A DNA stretch of 64,000 nt from Flavobacterium psychrophilum (GTDB taxonomy: Bacteria > Bacteroidota > Bacteroidia > Flavobacteriales > Flavobacteriaceae). A model generated the notes under the pieces. The model was not told where the DNA came from. It saw only the letters and a list, made by a program, of their open reading frames with translations, and made no database searches. Of this stretch, positions 33,654-42,477 are shown piece after piece (positions within the stretch are counted from its first letter, which is position 1; each line of letters begins with the position of its first letter). The DNA lies in the NCBI GenBank assembly GCA_945862065.1, contig CAMAWT010000003.1, positions 62,001 to 126,000 on the forward strand, read 5' to 3'. The translations under genes and the position numbers were made by a program.

Positions 33654-35771
33654 ATGAAACCAATTATTCAGCTAGCATTAGCAATAACAATTACCGCAAG
33701 CATGCACGCACAAAAAAATTCTAAAAAAATAACGTATCCTTCAACTCAAAAAATAGAACACATGGATACGTATTTTGAAACCAAAATAAACGACCCTTAC
33801 CGCTGGCTAGAAGACGACAAATCTAGTGAAACTGCCAATTGGGTTACCCAACAAAATAAGCTGACTTATTCATATTTAGATAAAATTCCATACCGAACAG
33901 CTATCAAAGAACGTATGGAGAAATTATGGAATTACGAAAAAATAAGCGCCCCTTTCAAAGAAGGAAATTTTACTTATTTTTATAAAAACAATGGTTTGCA
34001 AAACCAATCTGTTTTATACAGAAAAGATGCTTCTGGAAACGAAGAAGTTTTTTTAGACCCCAACCTTTTATCAAAAGATGGTACAACGTCATTGGGTGAT
34101 GTTAGTTTTTCAAAAGACGGTTCATTAGTCGCTTTTGCAATTTCAGAAGGTGGTAGCGACTGGCGCAAAGTGGTAGTTTGGAACGCAATTACCAAAGAAG
34201 TAATTGGCGAAACACTCGTAGATGTAAAATTTAGTGGTATCGCTTGGTTCAAAAACCAAGGTTTTTACTATTCCAGTTATGACAAACCAAAAGGCAGCGA
34301 ATTATCTGCTATAACCGACCAACATAAATTGTATTTTCATCAATTAGGAACCTCACAAAAAGAAGATAAAGTGATTTTTGGTGCAGATTTCAAAAGACGT
34401 TATATAAACGGTTCTATCACCAACGACGAAAACTATTTGATTATTTCAGCAGCCAATTCAACAACTGGCAACGAGCTTTATTACAAAGACTTATCTGTAA
34501 ATGATTCCAAAATTACAGCTTTGATTTCGAACTTTGATAGCAGTAACAGTATCATTGAAAATAATGGAACTACTTTTTATTTAGAAACCAATTACAACGC
34601 AGCAAACAACCGAGTTGTAACGTTCAATTTGTCGCAACCTGCTCCAGAAAATTGGACTGATTTTATTCCTGAAACAGAAAATGTCTTGAATGCAACCACT
34701 GGTGCTGGATATATTTTTGCCAATTACATAAAAGATGCTCTTTCCTACATAAAACAATATAATATGGAAGGAAAATTAGTTCGTGATGTTCAACTTCCTG
34801 GAATTGGAACGGTAGGCGCTTTTGGCGGAAAAAAATCTGAAAAAACTCTCTATTATTCCTTTACCAATTATATCACGCCAGGTGCAACGTACTCATTTGA
34901 TGCTGAAAGCGGTTTATCTTCATTATACAAAAAACCAATCATCGATTTTAATAGCGAAAACTATGTGTCGGAACAAGTTTTTTATACCTCAAAAGACGGC
35001 ACAAAAATCCCAATGATTATTACCTACAAAAAAGGACTCAAACGTAACGGCACCAACCCAACCATTTTGTACGGCTATGGCGGTTTCAACATTAGTTTAA
35101 CGCCAAGTTTTAGCATAGCCAACGCTGTTTGGTTAGAAAACAACGGAATTTATGCCGTTGCCAACCTTAGAGGCGGTGGCGAATATGGTAAAAAATGGCA
35201 CGATGCAGGAACTCAAAAAAACAAGCAAAATGTTTTTGACGATTTTATTGCTGCAGCCGAATTTTTAATTAGCGAAAAATACACCTCATCAAATTATTTA
35301 GCTATAAAAGGTGGTTCAAACGGCGGTTTGTTGGTTGGAGCAATCATGACGCAACGACCAACGTTAATGAAGGTTGCCTTGCCTGCCGTGGGTGTTTTAG
35401 ACATGCTTCGTTATCACACCTTTACTGCCGGTGCAGGATGGGCATATGACTATGGAACTGCACAAGATTCCAAAGAAATGTTTGATTATTTAAAGGGCTA
35501 TTCACCCGTTCATAATGTGAAAGAAAAAGTGCAATATCCGGCAACTTTAGTAACAACCGGTGACCATGATGATCGCGTGGTGCCAGCCCACAGTTTTAAA
35601 TTTGCGGCAACGCTTCAAGAAAAACAAACCGGAAACAACCCAACACTAATCAGGATTGATGTCAATGCAGGCCACGGAGCCGGAAAATCGCTCGCTGCAA
35701 CGATTCAGGAAAATGCCGATATTCAAGCATTTACATTGTTTAACATGGGCATTTTAAAAATTTCATTTTAA
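33654..35771 (+). CDS. Prolyl oligopeptidase family serine peptidase (S9A)
   Basis: A 705-residue exported peptidase. The signal peptide (LALAITITASMHAQ) is followed by the N-terminal strand-swapped region DPYRWLEDDKS, a seven-bladed propeller, and the alpha/beta-hydrolase domain. The nucleophile is in KGGSNGGLL (GxSxGG), the acid in TTGDHDDRVVPAHS and the histidine in VNAGHGAGKS. It cleaves short peptides after proline; the periplasm is the expected site. A longer frame from a TTG at 33606 exists, but the ATG at 33654 directly precedes the signal peptide. It is a single gene with repeats on both sides. Confidence 0.94.
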   Translation: MKPIIQLALAITITASMHAQKNSKKITYPSTQKIEHMDTYFETKINDPYRWLEDDKSSETANWVTQQNKLTYSYLDKIPYRTAIKERMEKLWNYEKISAPFKEGNFTYFYKNNGLQNQSVLYRKDASGNEEVFLDPNLLSKDGTTSLGDVSFSKDGSLVAFAISEGGSDWRKVVVWNAITKEVIGETLVDVKFSGIAWFKNQGFYYSSYDKPKGSELSAITDQHKLYFHQLGTSQKEDKVIFGADFKRRYINGSITNDENYLIISAANSTTGNELYYKDLSVNDSKITALISNFDSSNSIIENNGTTFYLETNYNAANNRVVTFNLSQPAPENWTDFIPETENVLNATTGAGYIFANYIKDALSYIKQYNMEGKLVRDVQLPGIGTVGAFGGKKSEKTLYYSFTNYITPGATYSFDAESGLSSLYKKPIIDFNSENYVSEQVFYTSKDGTKIPMIITYKKGLKRNGTNPTILYGYGGFNISLTPSFSIANAVWLENNGIYAVANLRGGGEYGKKWHDAGTQKNKQNVFDDFIAAAEFLISEKYTSSNYLAIKGGSNGGLLVGAIMTQRPTLMKVALPAVGVLDMLRYHTFTAGAGWAYDYGTAQDSKEMFDYLKGYSPVHNVKEKVQYPATLVTTGDHDDRVVPAHSFKFAATLQEKQTGNNPTLIRIDVNAGHGAGKSLAATIQENADIQAFTLFNMGILKISF

Positions 35772-35801
35772 AAAAACAACAAACGGGGTTTTTGTTTTTT
35801 T

Positions 35802-35901
35802 GCAGCACACAATCCCGTTTTTATAAGTCGTTTTGTCCTGCTCTCGCCTTTATCTTGCTCGCCCTACGGGACTTCGCAAGGATATCGGCTCCATCAGGGC
35901 T
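35802..35901 (-). repeat. Interspersed repeat, family A copy 3
   Basis: Almost the same as copy 2 (33135-33234), including the central CCCGTAGGGCGAGCAA stem with a single changed position. It begins 31 bases after the peptidase stop codon. Thus two same-orientation copies flank the peptidase gene, about 2.6 kb apart. Confidence 0.8.
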
Positions 35902-35957
35902 GAACAGGAAAAGTAATTTTTCAGAAGAAGAAAATCCGAAATGGAAAAATTACATGT

Positions 35958-35965
35958 TAATTTTG
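35958..35965 (+). promoter_or_regulatory. Candidate -7 box (TAATTTTG) of the porin gene
   Basis: TAATTTTG fits TAnnTTTG and lies 73 bases before the ATG at 36038. No TTG is found 17-23 bases upstream. Confidence 0.35.
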
Positions 35966-36037
35966 GTTTTTTTAATTCTACACGAAAGTTCAACGAGCGA
36001 GAGATTCATTCAACAATGAAATATACATAATAACGAA

Positions 36038-37093
36038 ATGAAAAGAATATCAGCAATTTATCTACTGTTAAGCACGTTATTTGCCGCAGCACAAAACCAA
36101 ACAAGCAACCCGTTTACTTTTCAAGGATATGGCGAATTGTATTATAGTTTTGATTTTTCAAATCCGCAAAATCACGAAAAACCAAGTTTTTTATACAATC
36201 ATAAACGTCATAATGAAGTAAGCCTAAATTTGGCATTCATCAAAGCAAGTTATAACAAACAAAACATACGAGCCAATGCCGCATTGATGCTAGGAAATTA
36301 TGCACAATACAATCTTTCATCCGAGCCAAATTGGGCACAATTTATATATGAAGCAAATATTGGTTTTAAAATTTCAGACAAGCACAACATTTGGGTAGAT
36401 GCAGGAATTATGCCATCACACATCGGGTTTGAAAGTGCCGTTAGCGCTGATTGTTGGACACTAACTAGAAGTCTTATGGCCGAAAATTCTCCTTATTATG
36501 AAACAGGAGTGAAAATTTCATACACAGATGCCTCAGAAAAATTCAATGCGAGTTTTTATGTTTTAAACGGATGGCAAAAAATTCAAAAACCTGATAATAT
36601 GCAAAATCCATCTGTGGGATTACAACTCAATTACAAGCCAAATTCTAAATTAACTTTGAATTATTCCAACTTTATAGGTTCTGACAAACCAGACGATTTG
36701 AATGCTTTACGCCTTTTTCACAATCTTTATGCCATGTATGAGCCATCCAAAAAACTGGGATTCATTGCCGGATTGGATGTTGGAACTGATAAATACGACC
36801 TCGAGAATTATGATGTTTGGTATGCTCCAATTTGCATCATTCGATACAAACCAGTAGAAAAATACAGAATAGCCATTCGAGGTGAATATTATAATGATAA
36901 AAAACAAATACTAATTGCAACCAATACCGAAAACGGATTTCAAACTTTTGGGGTTTCTACCAACTTTGACATTCAGTTTAAAGAAAATATGATTTGGAGA
37001 ATCGAGGCAAAAGAATATGCATCAAAAGATAAAATTTTTGATGGTAGCAACTCAAATTTTACATTATCAACTTCCTTGACAATAAAATTTTAA
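36038..37093 (+). CDS. Outer-membrane beta-barrel porin (OmpL/BBP2-like)
   Basis: A 351-residue outer-membrane protein. The signal peptide (LLLSTLFAAAQ) is followed by amphipathic strands with many aromatic residues, such as FQGYGELYYSFDFS, IWVDAGIMPSHIGFESAV and NFTLSTSLTIKF at the C-terminus, which ends in Phe as barrel proteins do. The pattern agrees with the putative beta-barrel porin-2 family. Substrate unknown. It is followed 72 bases later by a histidine kinase, but the two need not be linked. Confidence 0.82.
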   Translation: MKRISAIYLLLSTLFAAAQNQTSNPFTFQGYGELYYSFDFSNPQNHEKPSFLYNHKRHNEVSLNLAFIKASYNKQNIRANAALMLGNYAQYNLSSEPNWAQFIYEANIGFKISDKHNIWVDAGIMPSHIGFESAVSADCWTLTRSLMAENSPYYETGVKISYTDASEKFNASFYVLNGWQKIQKPDNMQNPSVGLQLNYKPNSKLTLNYSNFIGSDKPDDLNALRLFHNLYAMYEPSKKLGFIAGLDVGTDKYDLENYDVWYAPICIIRYKPVEKYRIAIRGEYYNDKKQILIATNTENGFQTFGVSTNFDIQFKENMIWRIEAKEYASKDKIFDGSNSNFTLSTSLTIKF

Positions 37094-37165
37094 TTAAACA
37101 GTTTTAAACATTATAAAAAAATTTAGCCTGTTTCAAAATATTGCTTACTTTTAAAACAAAAAATT

Positions 37166-38314
37166 ATGTATTTCTCAGATAAGCGTAGTATTTCGAGATG
37201 GGTTATTATTATCGCTTCATTTTTCATAGTTTCCCTTATTTTGTGGAACACCTTTATCTTTTTTCAAATCTTTAAAACCGAAGAGCGTCTCAAAATTCAA
37301 GTGTGGGCTGCGGCTCAAAAATCATTATTAGAAGCCGATTTAGAAAACGACAACATCGATTTGAACCTTGAAATTTTGAGTAGTAACAAAACCATACCAC
37401 TCATAAATTTAGAAAACAACATCATCATCAACCATAATAATATCGAAAAATCAATAGCAAATGATTCGATTAAATTGTATGAGTTATTAGAAGATTTAAA
37501 AAAACAAAACGATCCCATAAAAATTGAATACGATCAAGGCAAAACACAGTATATTTATTATGGTGATTCGGCTTTAATTACTAAACTCAAGTACTACCCT
37601 ATTGCACTTTTATTGATTATCTTTTTGTTTGCAGCTGTTGTTTACAATTTTTATAGAAGTACCAAAATGGCAACGCAAAACAAACTTTGGGCAGGAATGG
37701 CTAAAGAAACAGCACATCAAATAGGCACGCCCTTGTCGTCGCTTATTGGTTGGCTCGAAATCATGAAAGCCGATAATGTAGATGAAACAACCATTACAGA
37801 AATTGAAAAAGACATCAATAGACTACTAATCATCACCGATCGATTTTCAAAAATTGGCTCTGAACCTATATTGTCTGTTCAAGATATTGTGGCTGAAACA
37901 CAAAATTCATTCGACTACTTAAAAGCTCGTTTTTCAAAACAAATAACGTTTCAATTCATAGCGCCAAAAACCCCAATTATGGTGTTGTTGAACCCTGAAC
38001 TACACAGTTGGACTATTGAAAACCTTATGAAAAATGCCGTTGACGCCATGAAAGGCAAAGGTGCATTAAAAATGGTGATGGTAGTTGAAGGAGCTTGGGT
38101 CAAAATAAATATAACCGACTCGGGAAAAGGCATTCCAAAAAACCAATTTAGAAAAATATTTGAACCCGGGTTCACCACCAAAAAAAGAGGTTGGGGACTT
38201 GGATTATCACTCACAAAAAGAATTGTTGAAGAGTATCACAAAGGAAAAATTCGTGTGTTACAATCAGAAATAGGCAAAGGCACCACCTTTCAAGTTAGTT
38301 TGAAAAAGCAATAG
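37166..38314 (+). CDS. Sensor histidine kinase (orphan)
   Basis: A 382-residue membrane-bound kinase. Two membrane helices (about 13-35 and 147-166) flank a short periplasmic region of about 110 residues. The phosphoacceptor helix has ETAHQIGTPLSSLIGWLEIM, the ATP-binding domain ENLMKNAVDAMKGKG (N box), DSGKGIPKNQF (G1) and GWGLGLSLTKRI (G2). There is no HAMP or receiver domain, and no response-regulator gene is adjacent, so its partner is elsewhere. The signal is unknown. Confidence 0.92.
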   Translation: MYFSDKRSISRWVIIIASFFIVSLILWNTFIFFQIFKTEERLKIQVWAAAQKSLLEADLENDNIDLNLEILSSNKTIPLINLENNIIINHNNIEKSIANDSIKLYELLEDLKKQNDPIKIEYDQGKTQYIYYGDSALITKLKYYPIALLLIIFLFAAVVYNFYRSTKMATQNKLWAGMAKETAHQIGTPLSSLIGWLEIMKADNVDETTITEIEKDINRLLIITDRFSKIGSEPILSVQDIVAETQNSFDYLKARFSKQITFQFIAPKTPIMVLLNPELHSWTIENLMKNAVDAMKGKGALKMVMVVEGAWVKINITDSGKGIPKNQFRKIFEPGFTTKKRGWGLGLSLTKRIVEEYHKGKIRVLQSEIGKGTTFQVSLKKQ

Positions 38315-38458
38315 AATATAACCACTTTTATTTTCTATGATAGACTTTTAAGAAGGTTTTGTTATTAAAAATTACTACTGCCTGACAAATAAGTAGCCAA
38401 TATTTACAATAGATCATTTGTAACCTCAAAAAAATATCTATCAGATTTGTAGGTATAT

Positions 38459-38743
38459 TTATGTGGTTTGTGGATTGATGTGAATTTGTCCGCCAACAGC
38501 TTTTATTACTTTCATTATGGTAGAAAATTGAGGTTTAGCTCCATCAGATAATGCTTTGTATAAACTGGGTCTGCTCATGCCGGTTTGTTTTGCAATTTTG
38601 GTCATCCCAATTGCTTTTGCAATATTGCCGAGAGCTGAAACGATTTCTGCATCATTTCCTTCTTCCAAAACGGTATTTAGATATTCAGCAATCATTTCGT
38701 TACTGTCCAAATAATCTGAAATTTCAAATGGTGATGTTTTCAT
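38459..38743 (-). CDS. HTH antitoxin of an addiction module (HigA/putative antidote family)
   Basis: A 94-residue antitoxin with a Cro/C1-type helix-turn-helix. SALGNIAKAIGMTKIAKQTG and MSRPSLYKALSDGAKPQFST are the signature of the small 'addiction module antidote' family, and the end QIHINPQTT fits. Such proteins bind the toxin and repress the operon. It is intact. The toxin gene lies upstream in the normal order (toxin first) but is broken (38747-39045). It would be expected to survive after loss of the toxin only if it is useful as a regulator or is not yet lost. Confidence 0.9.
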   Translation of the reverse strand: MKTSPFEISDYLDSNEMIAEYLNTVLEEGNDAEIVSALGNIAKAIGMTKIAKQTGMSRPSLYKALSDGAKPQFSTIMKVIKAVGGQIHINPQTT

Positions 38744-38746
38744 TTT

Positions 38747-39045
38747 CTACATTTTTAATTTACTCCAAATTTCTTTTGCTTTTCAATGCCTTTTTGTTGC
38801 GTTGATTTATCTCCTCCAATAAGAAGAATTATTACTTTTCCATCTGTTACTTTAAAATAGACTCTGTACCCCTTTGCGTAGTTGATTTTCATTTCACTAA
38901 TTCCATCTCCAATTGGTTCGCAATCTCCAAAATGTTGGTCTTTTTCCAATTTTTGGATTCTAAATAATATTTTGGCTTTTGCTCTTAAGTCTTTCAATTT
39001 CTTGAGTCACTTATCAAATTCTATAGTTTTTTCGATATGGTACAT
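38747..39045 (-). pseudogene. Decayed toxin gene of the RelE/HigB-type addiction module
   Basis: Read from the ATG at 39045, the frame gives MYHIEKTIEFDK, then TGA at 39009-39007, then LKKLKDLRAKAKILFRIQK. Relatives have EFDKWLKKLKD here, so the stop replaces a Trp codon (TGG to TGA). At the end the frame goes wrong after IEK: one additional A in the run at 38780-38783 would restore AKEIWSKLKM and a stop (38749-38747) three bases before the antitoxin start. With that base the gene is exactly 100 codons, normal for the family. The core SEMKINYAKGYRVYF and LIGGDKSTQQK is well preserved. A restart at TTG 38997 would lack the first 16 residues. Confidence 0.85.
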
Positions 39046-39230
39046 TTGAAATATGTATTCAATTGGATACATATTTAAAGAAAATATTTAAACAAACAAG
39101 TTAAGATTCTCATTTTTATAAAAAGTAATGAACGAGTCCTAAAAACAATATTGTGAAACCAAAATCATTTTACAAGATTTTACTTTATGACTTTAGACCA
39201 ATTTTCAACTGAAAAACTATTGGTTAAGTG

Positions 39231-39331
39231 TAGCCCCGACAGAGCCGATATCCTCCTGAAGTCCCGGAGGGCGAAGGAGATAAAGGCGATGGCGGGACGA
39301 GGTTTCAATTGGAACGGAGTTGTGTGCTTCT
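39231..39331 (+). repeat. Interspersed repeat, family A copy 4 (39046-39356 intergenic region)
   Basis: The element begins TAGCCCCGACAGAGCC and GATATCC, carries a GC-rich stem (CTGAAGTCCCGGAGGGCGAAG), and ends GATAAAGGCGATGGCGGGAC and GTGTGCTTCT. Its left flank TTCAACTGAAAAACTA resembles that of copy 1. The rest of 39046-39230 is AT-rich, presumably with the old toxin promoter; I see no gene there. Confidence 0.8.
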
Positions 39332-39356
39332 AATTTTTATAAGAATTATTTATTTT

Positions 39357-40745
39357 TTACTCCATTCCGTCAATAGAAACATTGATTTTGCCTTGTGTTG
39401 AAATAAAAGCAATGATGGCTTCGTTGGTTAATTCTACTTTGTCAAATTCAAAATCTGAAAGGGTGCCGTTTACAAAAACGCCTTTCATTGGGGAATAATT
39501 GGTCAAATAGGGCAACATGTTTTTCTTGCCTTCAGCTAAGTTTTCTTTGATGGAATACCTGCAATTTGCTTCTATTTTTTTGACGATAACGCCTTGCAAA
39601 AGCCAGTTGGCAGTTTTGGTTAAAAGTCCTTTTGTGTTGAGCACATAATCCATTTTTTCGAAATAAATTTCTTTAGTAATGGGGTTATAATTTGGGATGC
39701 CTGTTAGGTAAATCGTTCCGTTGAGGCTTCCCGTCATTTGCAATTCAATGATCATTTTGCCTTCTTTTGCCCACAAGGCTACATTTTGAATTGTTATTTT
39801 TCGGCTTCCAGATGCAAATTCTTTTCCCTGAAAATTTTTAGTAATAATGCGAGATGCACTTTCGTAGGAAGAAACGGCTGCGACAGAAACATTGGATTGT
39901 TCGGCAATTTTAGTAACCGATTTAAAGGTAATGTTTTCTCTATTGATTCCTGGTTTTGGTGATTGCCCTACCATGGTGATCATGTTGCATTTAAGTCCGA
40001 GTTGCATGGCGATTTTTGATTTTTTGATTTGCGCATCGGTAACATACATTTCGAGTGGATTCATTTTGAACCAAGTTTCATAGACTTCGCTCGTTTGGAA
40101 AGGCGTACTCATTTGTTCTAAAACGTTTAAAACATGGGGTTTAAAATCGCATGATTTGTCGATGGCATCATCTATTTTTCTGGCAATTTTGGATTTGAAT
40201 AATGATAAAGTCGGATTGATAATATAGGTAATCGGAACTTTTTTGCCCGCTACAAGGATAGTCGGACTTTCATTCCAATCAAAATTTTCAATTTTTGAGG
40301 TAGTATTCATTTTCCAATTGGATAATTTTACATCACTTAGTAAGGTAATTGTTCCGTTAAGGTCAATTTCTCGCGTATCATTCAACCCCATAAAATCGGT
40401 TCCGTATTTGAATTTTGCCCAAATTTTGAGAGGTACAACCGATTCGATTTTACCGTTTTTTTCTATGATTTTAATGGGGGCCGTTTTCCATATTTTCATT
40501 TCAGTCTTGTCGTCTGCCAAATTTGAATCGTCATAAATTTGTTCGCTCAACGATTTATTTAATTGATTCTCTATTTCTTTTAAAGTGATTTCCATCGGCA
40601 TATTGACCGTAGAAGTGGTCATTTGATAGGCCATTGGTGTATTTGTTGAAGGTTCAGGACGTAAAGCCAAAATTTTATTCGAAGTTGAACAATTTGTAAA
40701 AATAGCTACAATAAAGAGATAGATAAATAGGCGATTGCTTTTCAT
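39357..40745 (-). CDS. DUF4403 family lipoprotein
   Basis: A 462-residue lipoprotein with lipobox FTNCSTSN (Cys 19). The DUF4403 features are seen: PMEITLKEIENQLNKSLSE, IWKTAPIKI and the repeated LKLE-type strands up to GMKGVFVNGTLSDFEFDKVE-like segments near the end. The family appears to have tandem SMP/BPI-like folds, but no function is known. It is divergent from the TolC operon; a -7 box for it is at 40795-40802. Confidence 0.85.
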   Translation of the reverse strand: MKSNRLFIYLFIVAIFTNCSTSNKILALRPEPSTNTPMAYQMTTSTVNMPMEITLKEIENQLNKSLSEQIYDDSNLADDKTEMKIWKTAPIKIIEKNGKIESVVPLKIWAKFKYGTDFMGLNDTREIDLNGTITLLSDVKLSNWKMNTTSKIENFDWNESPTILVAGKKVPITYIINPTLSLFKSKIARKIDDAIDKSCDFKPHVLNVLEQMSTPFQTSEVYETWFKMNPLEMYVTDAQIKKSKIAMQLGLKCNMITMVGQSPKPGINRENITFKSVTKIAEQSNVSVAAVSSYESASRIITKNFQGKEFASGSRKITIQNVALWAKEGKMIIELQMTGSLNGTIYLTGIPNYNPITKEIYFEKMDYVLNTKGLLTKTANWLLQGVIVKKIEANCRYSIKENLAEGKKNMLPYLTNYSPMKGVFVNGTLSDFEFDKVELTNEAIIAFISTQGKINVSIDGME

Positions 40746-40794
40746 AATGGTATTGAATTATAAATAAAATAATTTTTTTAAGTTGTGAATGTAA

Positions 40795-40802
40795 CAAAAA
40801 TA
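40795..40802 (-). promoter_or_regulatory. Promoter -7 box (TATTTTTG) of the DUF4403 gene
   Basis: The minus strand reads TATTTTTG, 49 bases before the start at 40745. No TTG lies at the right distance. The divergent TolC promoter is within 40 bases. Confidence 0.45.
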
Positions 40803-40837
40803 TCATTTCATCGTCAGATATATAAAATATTTTGCAT

Positions 40838-40866
40838 TTGTTTTTGAATTAAAACGATTAAATTTG
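40838..40866 (+). promoter_or_regulatory. Promoter of the tolC-adaptor-tsaB operon
   Basis: TTG (40838-40840), an 18-base spacer and TAAATTTG (40859-40866) match the Bacteroidetes promoter. The TolC ATG is 31 bases further on. Confidence 0.7.
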
Positions 40867-40897
40867 CGAAGCATTGTGTTCAACCTGAAATTATATT

Positions 40898-42271
40898 ATG
40901 ATAAATTCTAAAAAAATAGCTGCTCTTTTTGTTTTGTTTGTGAGCATAAGTTCTTTTTCACAAGTAAAAAAATGGACCCTTCAGGAGTGTGTAAATTATG
41001 CGCTTAAAAATAATATTTCCATTCAACAATCGGAATTGGATTTAAAAGTTACTGCCATTTCAAAGTTGGATGCCATTGGTAGTTTTTTACCAAACCTCAA
41101 CACCAATGCTTCGCACTCATGGAATGTTGGTTTGAACCAAAATATTACAACTGGTTTACTTGAAAACCAAACGACCCAATTTACTTCTGCCGGATTCAAC
41201 TCGAGTGTGGCTATTTATAACGGTTTGCAAAATCAAAACAGGTTGCGAAAAGCCAATTTGAGTTTGTTGGCTTCTCAATATCAATTGGCTAAAATGAAAG
41301 ATGATGTTTCATTGAACATTGCCAATTCTTTTCTTCAAATTCTGTTCAATAAAGAAAATTTAAAAGTACAAAAAGAACAACTTTCTGTTGACGAAAAACA
41401 ACTTTCGAGAACTCAAAACCTTGTAGAAGCCGGAATGATTGCTCGAGGAGATTTGCTTGATGTACAAGCTACGGTAGCATCAGACCAACAACGAATTATT
41501 GCTGCTGAAAATGTATTGTTTTTATCGAAGTTAGGCTTGGCACAATTGTTACAATTAACAGATTATCAAAATTTTGATGTTGAAGATTCCAATCAATTGG
41601 AGTTGCAAAATACAACGGTTTTGGACAACCCAGCTGCCGTTTTAGAAAAAGCAAAAGCAGATAGAGTAGAATTGAAAATTGCTAAAACCAATTTAGAAAT
41701 TGCCGAAAAAGACATCAAAATTGCCAAAGGAGCTTATCAACCAAGTGTTAGTGGGTTTTATAGTTTCAATACAAGAGCCAGCTATTCGGACAGAATTGTA
41801 GGGTTCCAAACAAATGGAACTCCAATTTTGGCGCCACCTTTGTCTTTATTGGATCAATTTAGTGATAATAAAGGTCATAATTTTGGCTTGCAATTATCAG
41901 TTCCTATTTTTAACGGATTTGGAGTAAAAAATAATGTAGAAAGAGCCAAACTAACTTTTGAGCGAACGAAAATAGCTTCAAAAACTGCCGAATTGGATCT
42001 TGAGAGAAATGTTTATACCGCTATAACCGATGCAAAAGGTGCTATCAATGCTCATGAATCAGCAGTAATTGCAATGAACGCCAGAAAAGAATCGGTAAAT
42101 TATGCCAAAGAAAAATATGAAGTGGGCATGATGAATAGTTTTGATTTCAATCAGGCTCAAACGCTTTTTACCAATGCGCAGTCAGAAGTTGTTCGAACAA
42201 AATATGATGCTATTTTTAAAATAAAAGTAGTTGAATTTTATTTTGGAATTTCCATTTCAGAAATGAAGTAA
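40898..42271 (+). CDS. TolC family outer-membrane efflux protein
   Basis: A 457-residue outer-membrane factor that forms the exit duct of tripartite pumps or type I export. Signal peptide SISSFSQ, then WTLQECVNYALKNNISIQQS, the usual TolC opening. Two long coiled-coil repeats follow (for example LVEAGMIARGDLLDVQATVA and the C-terminal YEVGMMNSFDFNQAQTLF). Its stop codon overlaps the next small gene by one base. The inner-membrane adaptor follows, but no pump gene is seen. Confidence 0.93.
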   Translation: MINSKKIAALFVLFVSISSFSQVKKWTLQECVNYALKNNISIQQSELDLKVTAISKLDAIGSFLPNLNTNASHSWNVGLNQNITTGLLENQTTQFTSAGFNSSVAIYNGLQNQNRLRKANLSLLASQYQLAKMKDDVSLNIANSFLQILFNKENLKVQKEQLSVDEKQLSRTQNLVEAGMIARGDLLDVQATVASDQQRIIAAENVLFLSKLGLAQLLQLTDYQNFDVEDSNQLELQNTTVLDNPAAVLEKAKADRVELKIAKTNLEIAEKDIKIAKGAYQPSVSGFYSFNTRASYSDRIVGFQTNGTPILAPPLSLLDQFSDNKGHNFGLQLSVPIFNGFGVKNNVERAKLTFERTKIASKTAELDLERNVYTAITDAKGAINAHESAVIAMNARKESVNYAKEKYEVGMMNSFDFNQAQTLFTNAQSEVVRTKYDAIFKIKVVEFYFGISISEMK

Positions 42272-42471
42272 TGAATATAAAAAGCAACAATGTTAAAATA
42301 CTAATTGAATGTGTTAAAGCTTTTGGGCTTGGAGCATTGATTGGTTTTGGAATTAAATATCTAAGAAATATTGATTCGAATGCGCCCGTATTTATAATTG
42401 GGTTTATATTTTTATCAGCTCATGCCCGAAACAATTCATATTCAAAAAATAATAATAAATTAGAAAACTAA
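42271..42471 (+). CDS. Small membrane protein inside the efflux operon, unknown
   Basis: A 66-residue protein with two likely membrane segments (AFGLGALIGFGIKYL and APVFIIGFIFLSAHA) and a polar tail rich in Asn and Lys. Its ATG shares a base with the tolC stop (TAATG), and its own stop is 6 bases before the adaptor gene, so it is certainly in the operon. It might be a small pump accessory. I do not recognise a family. Confidence 0.65.
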   Translation: MNIKSNNVKILIECVKAFGLGALIGFGIKYLRNIDSNAPVFIIGFIFLSAHARNNSYSKNNNKLEN

Positions 42472-42477
42472 AATACC

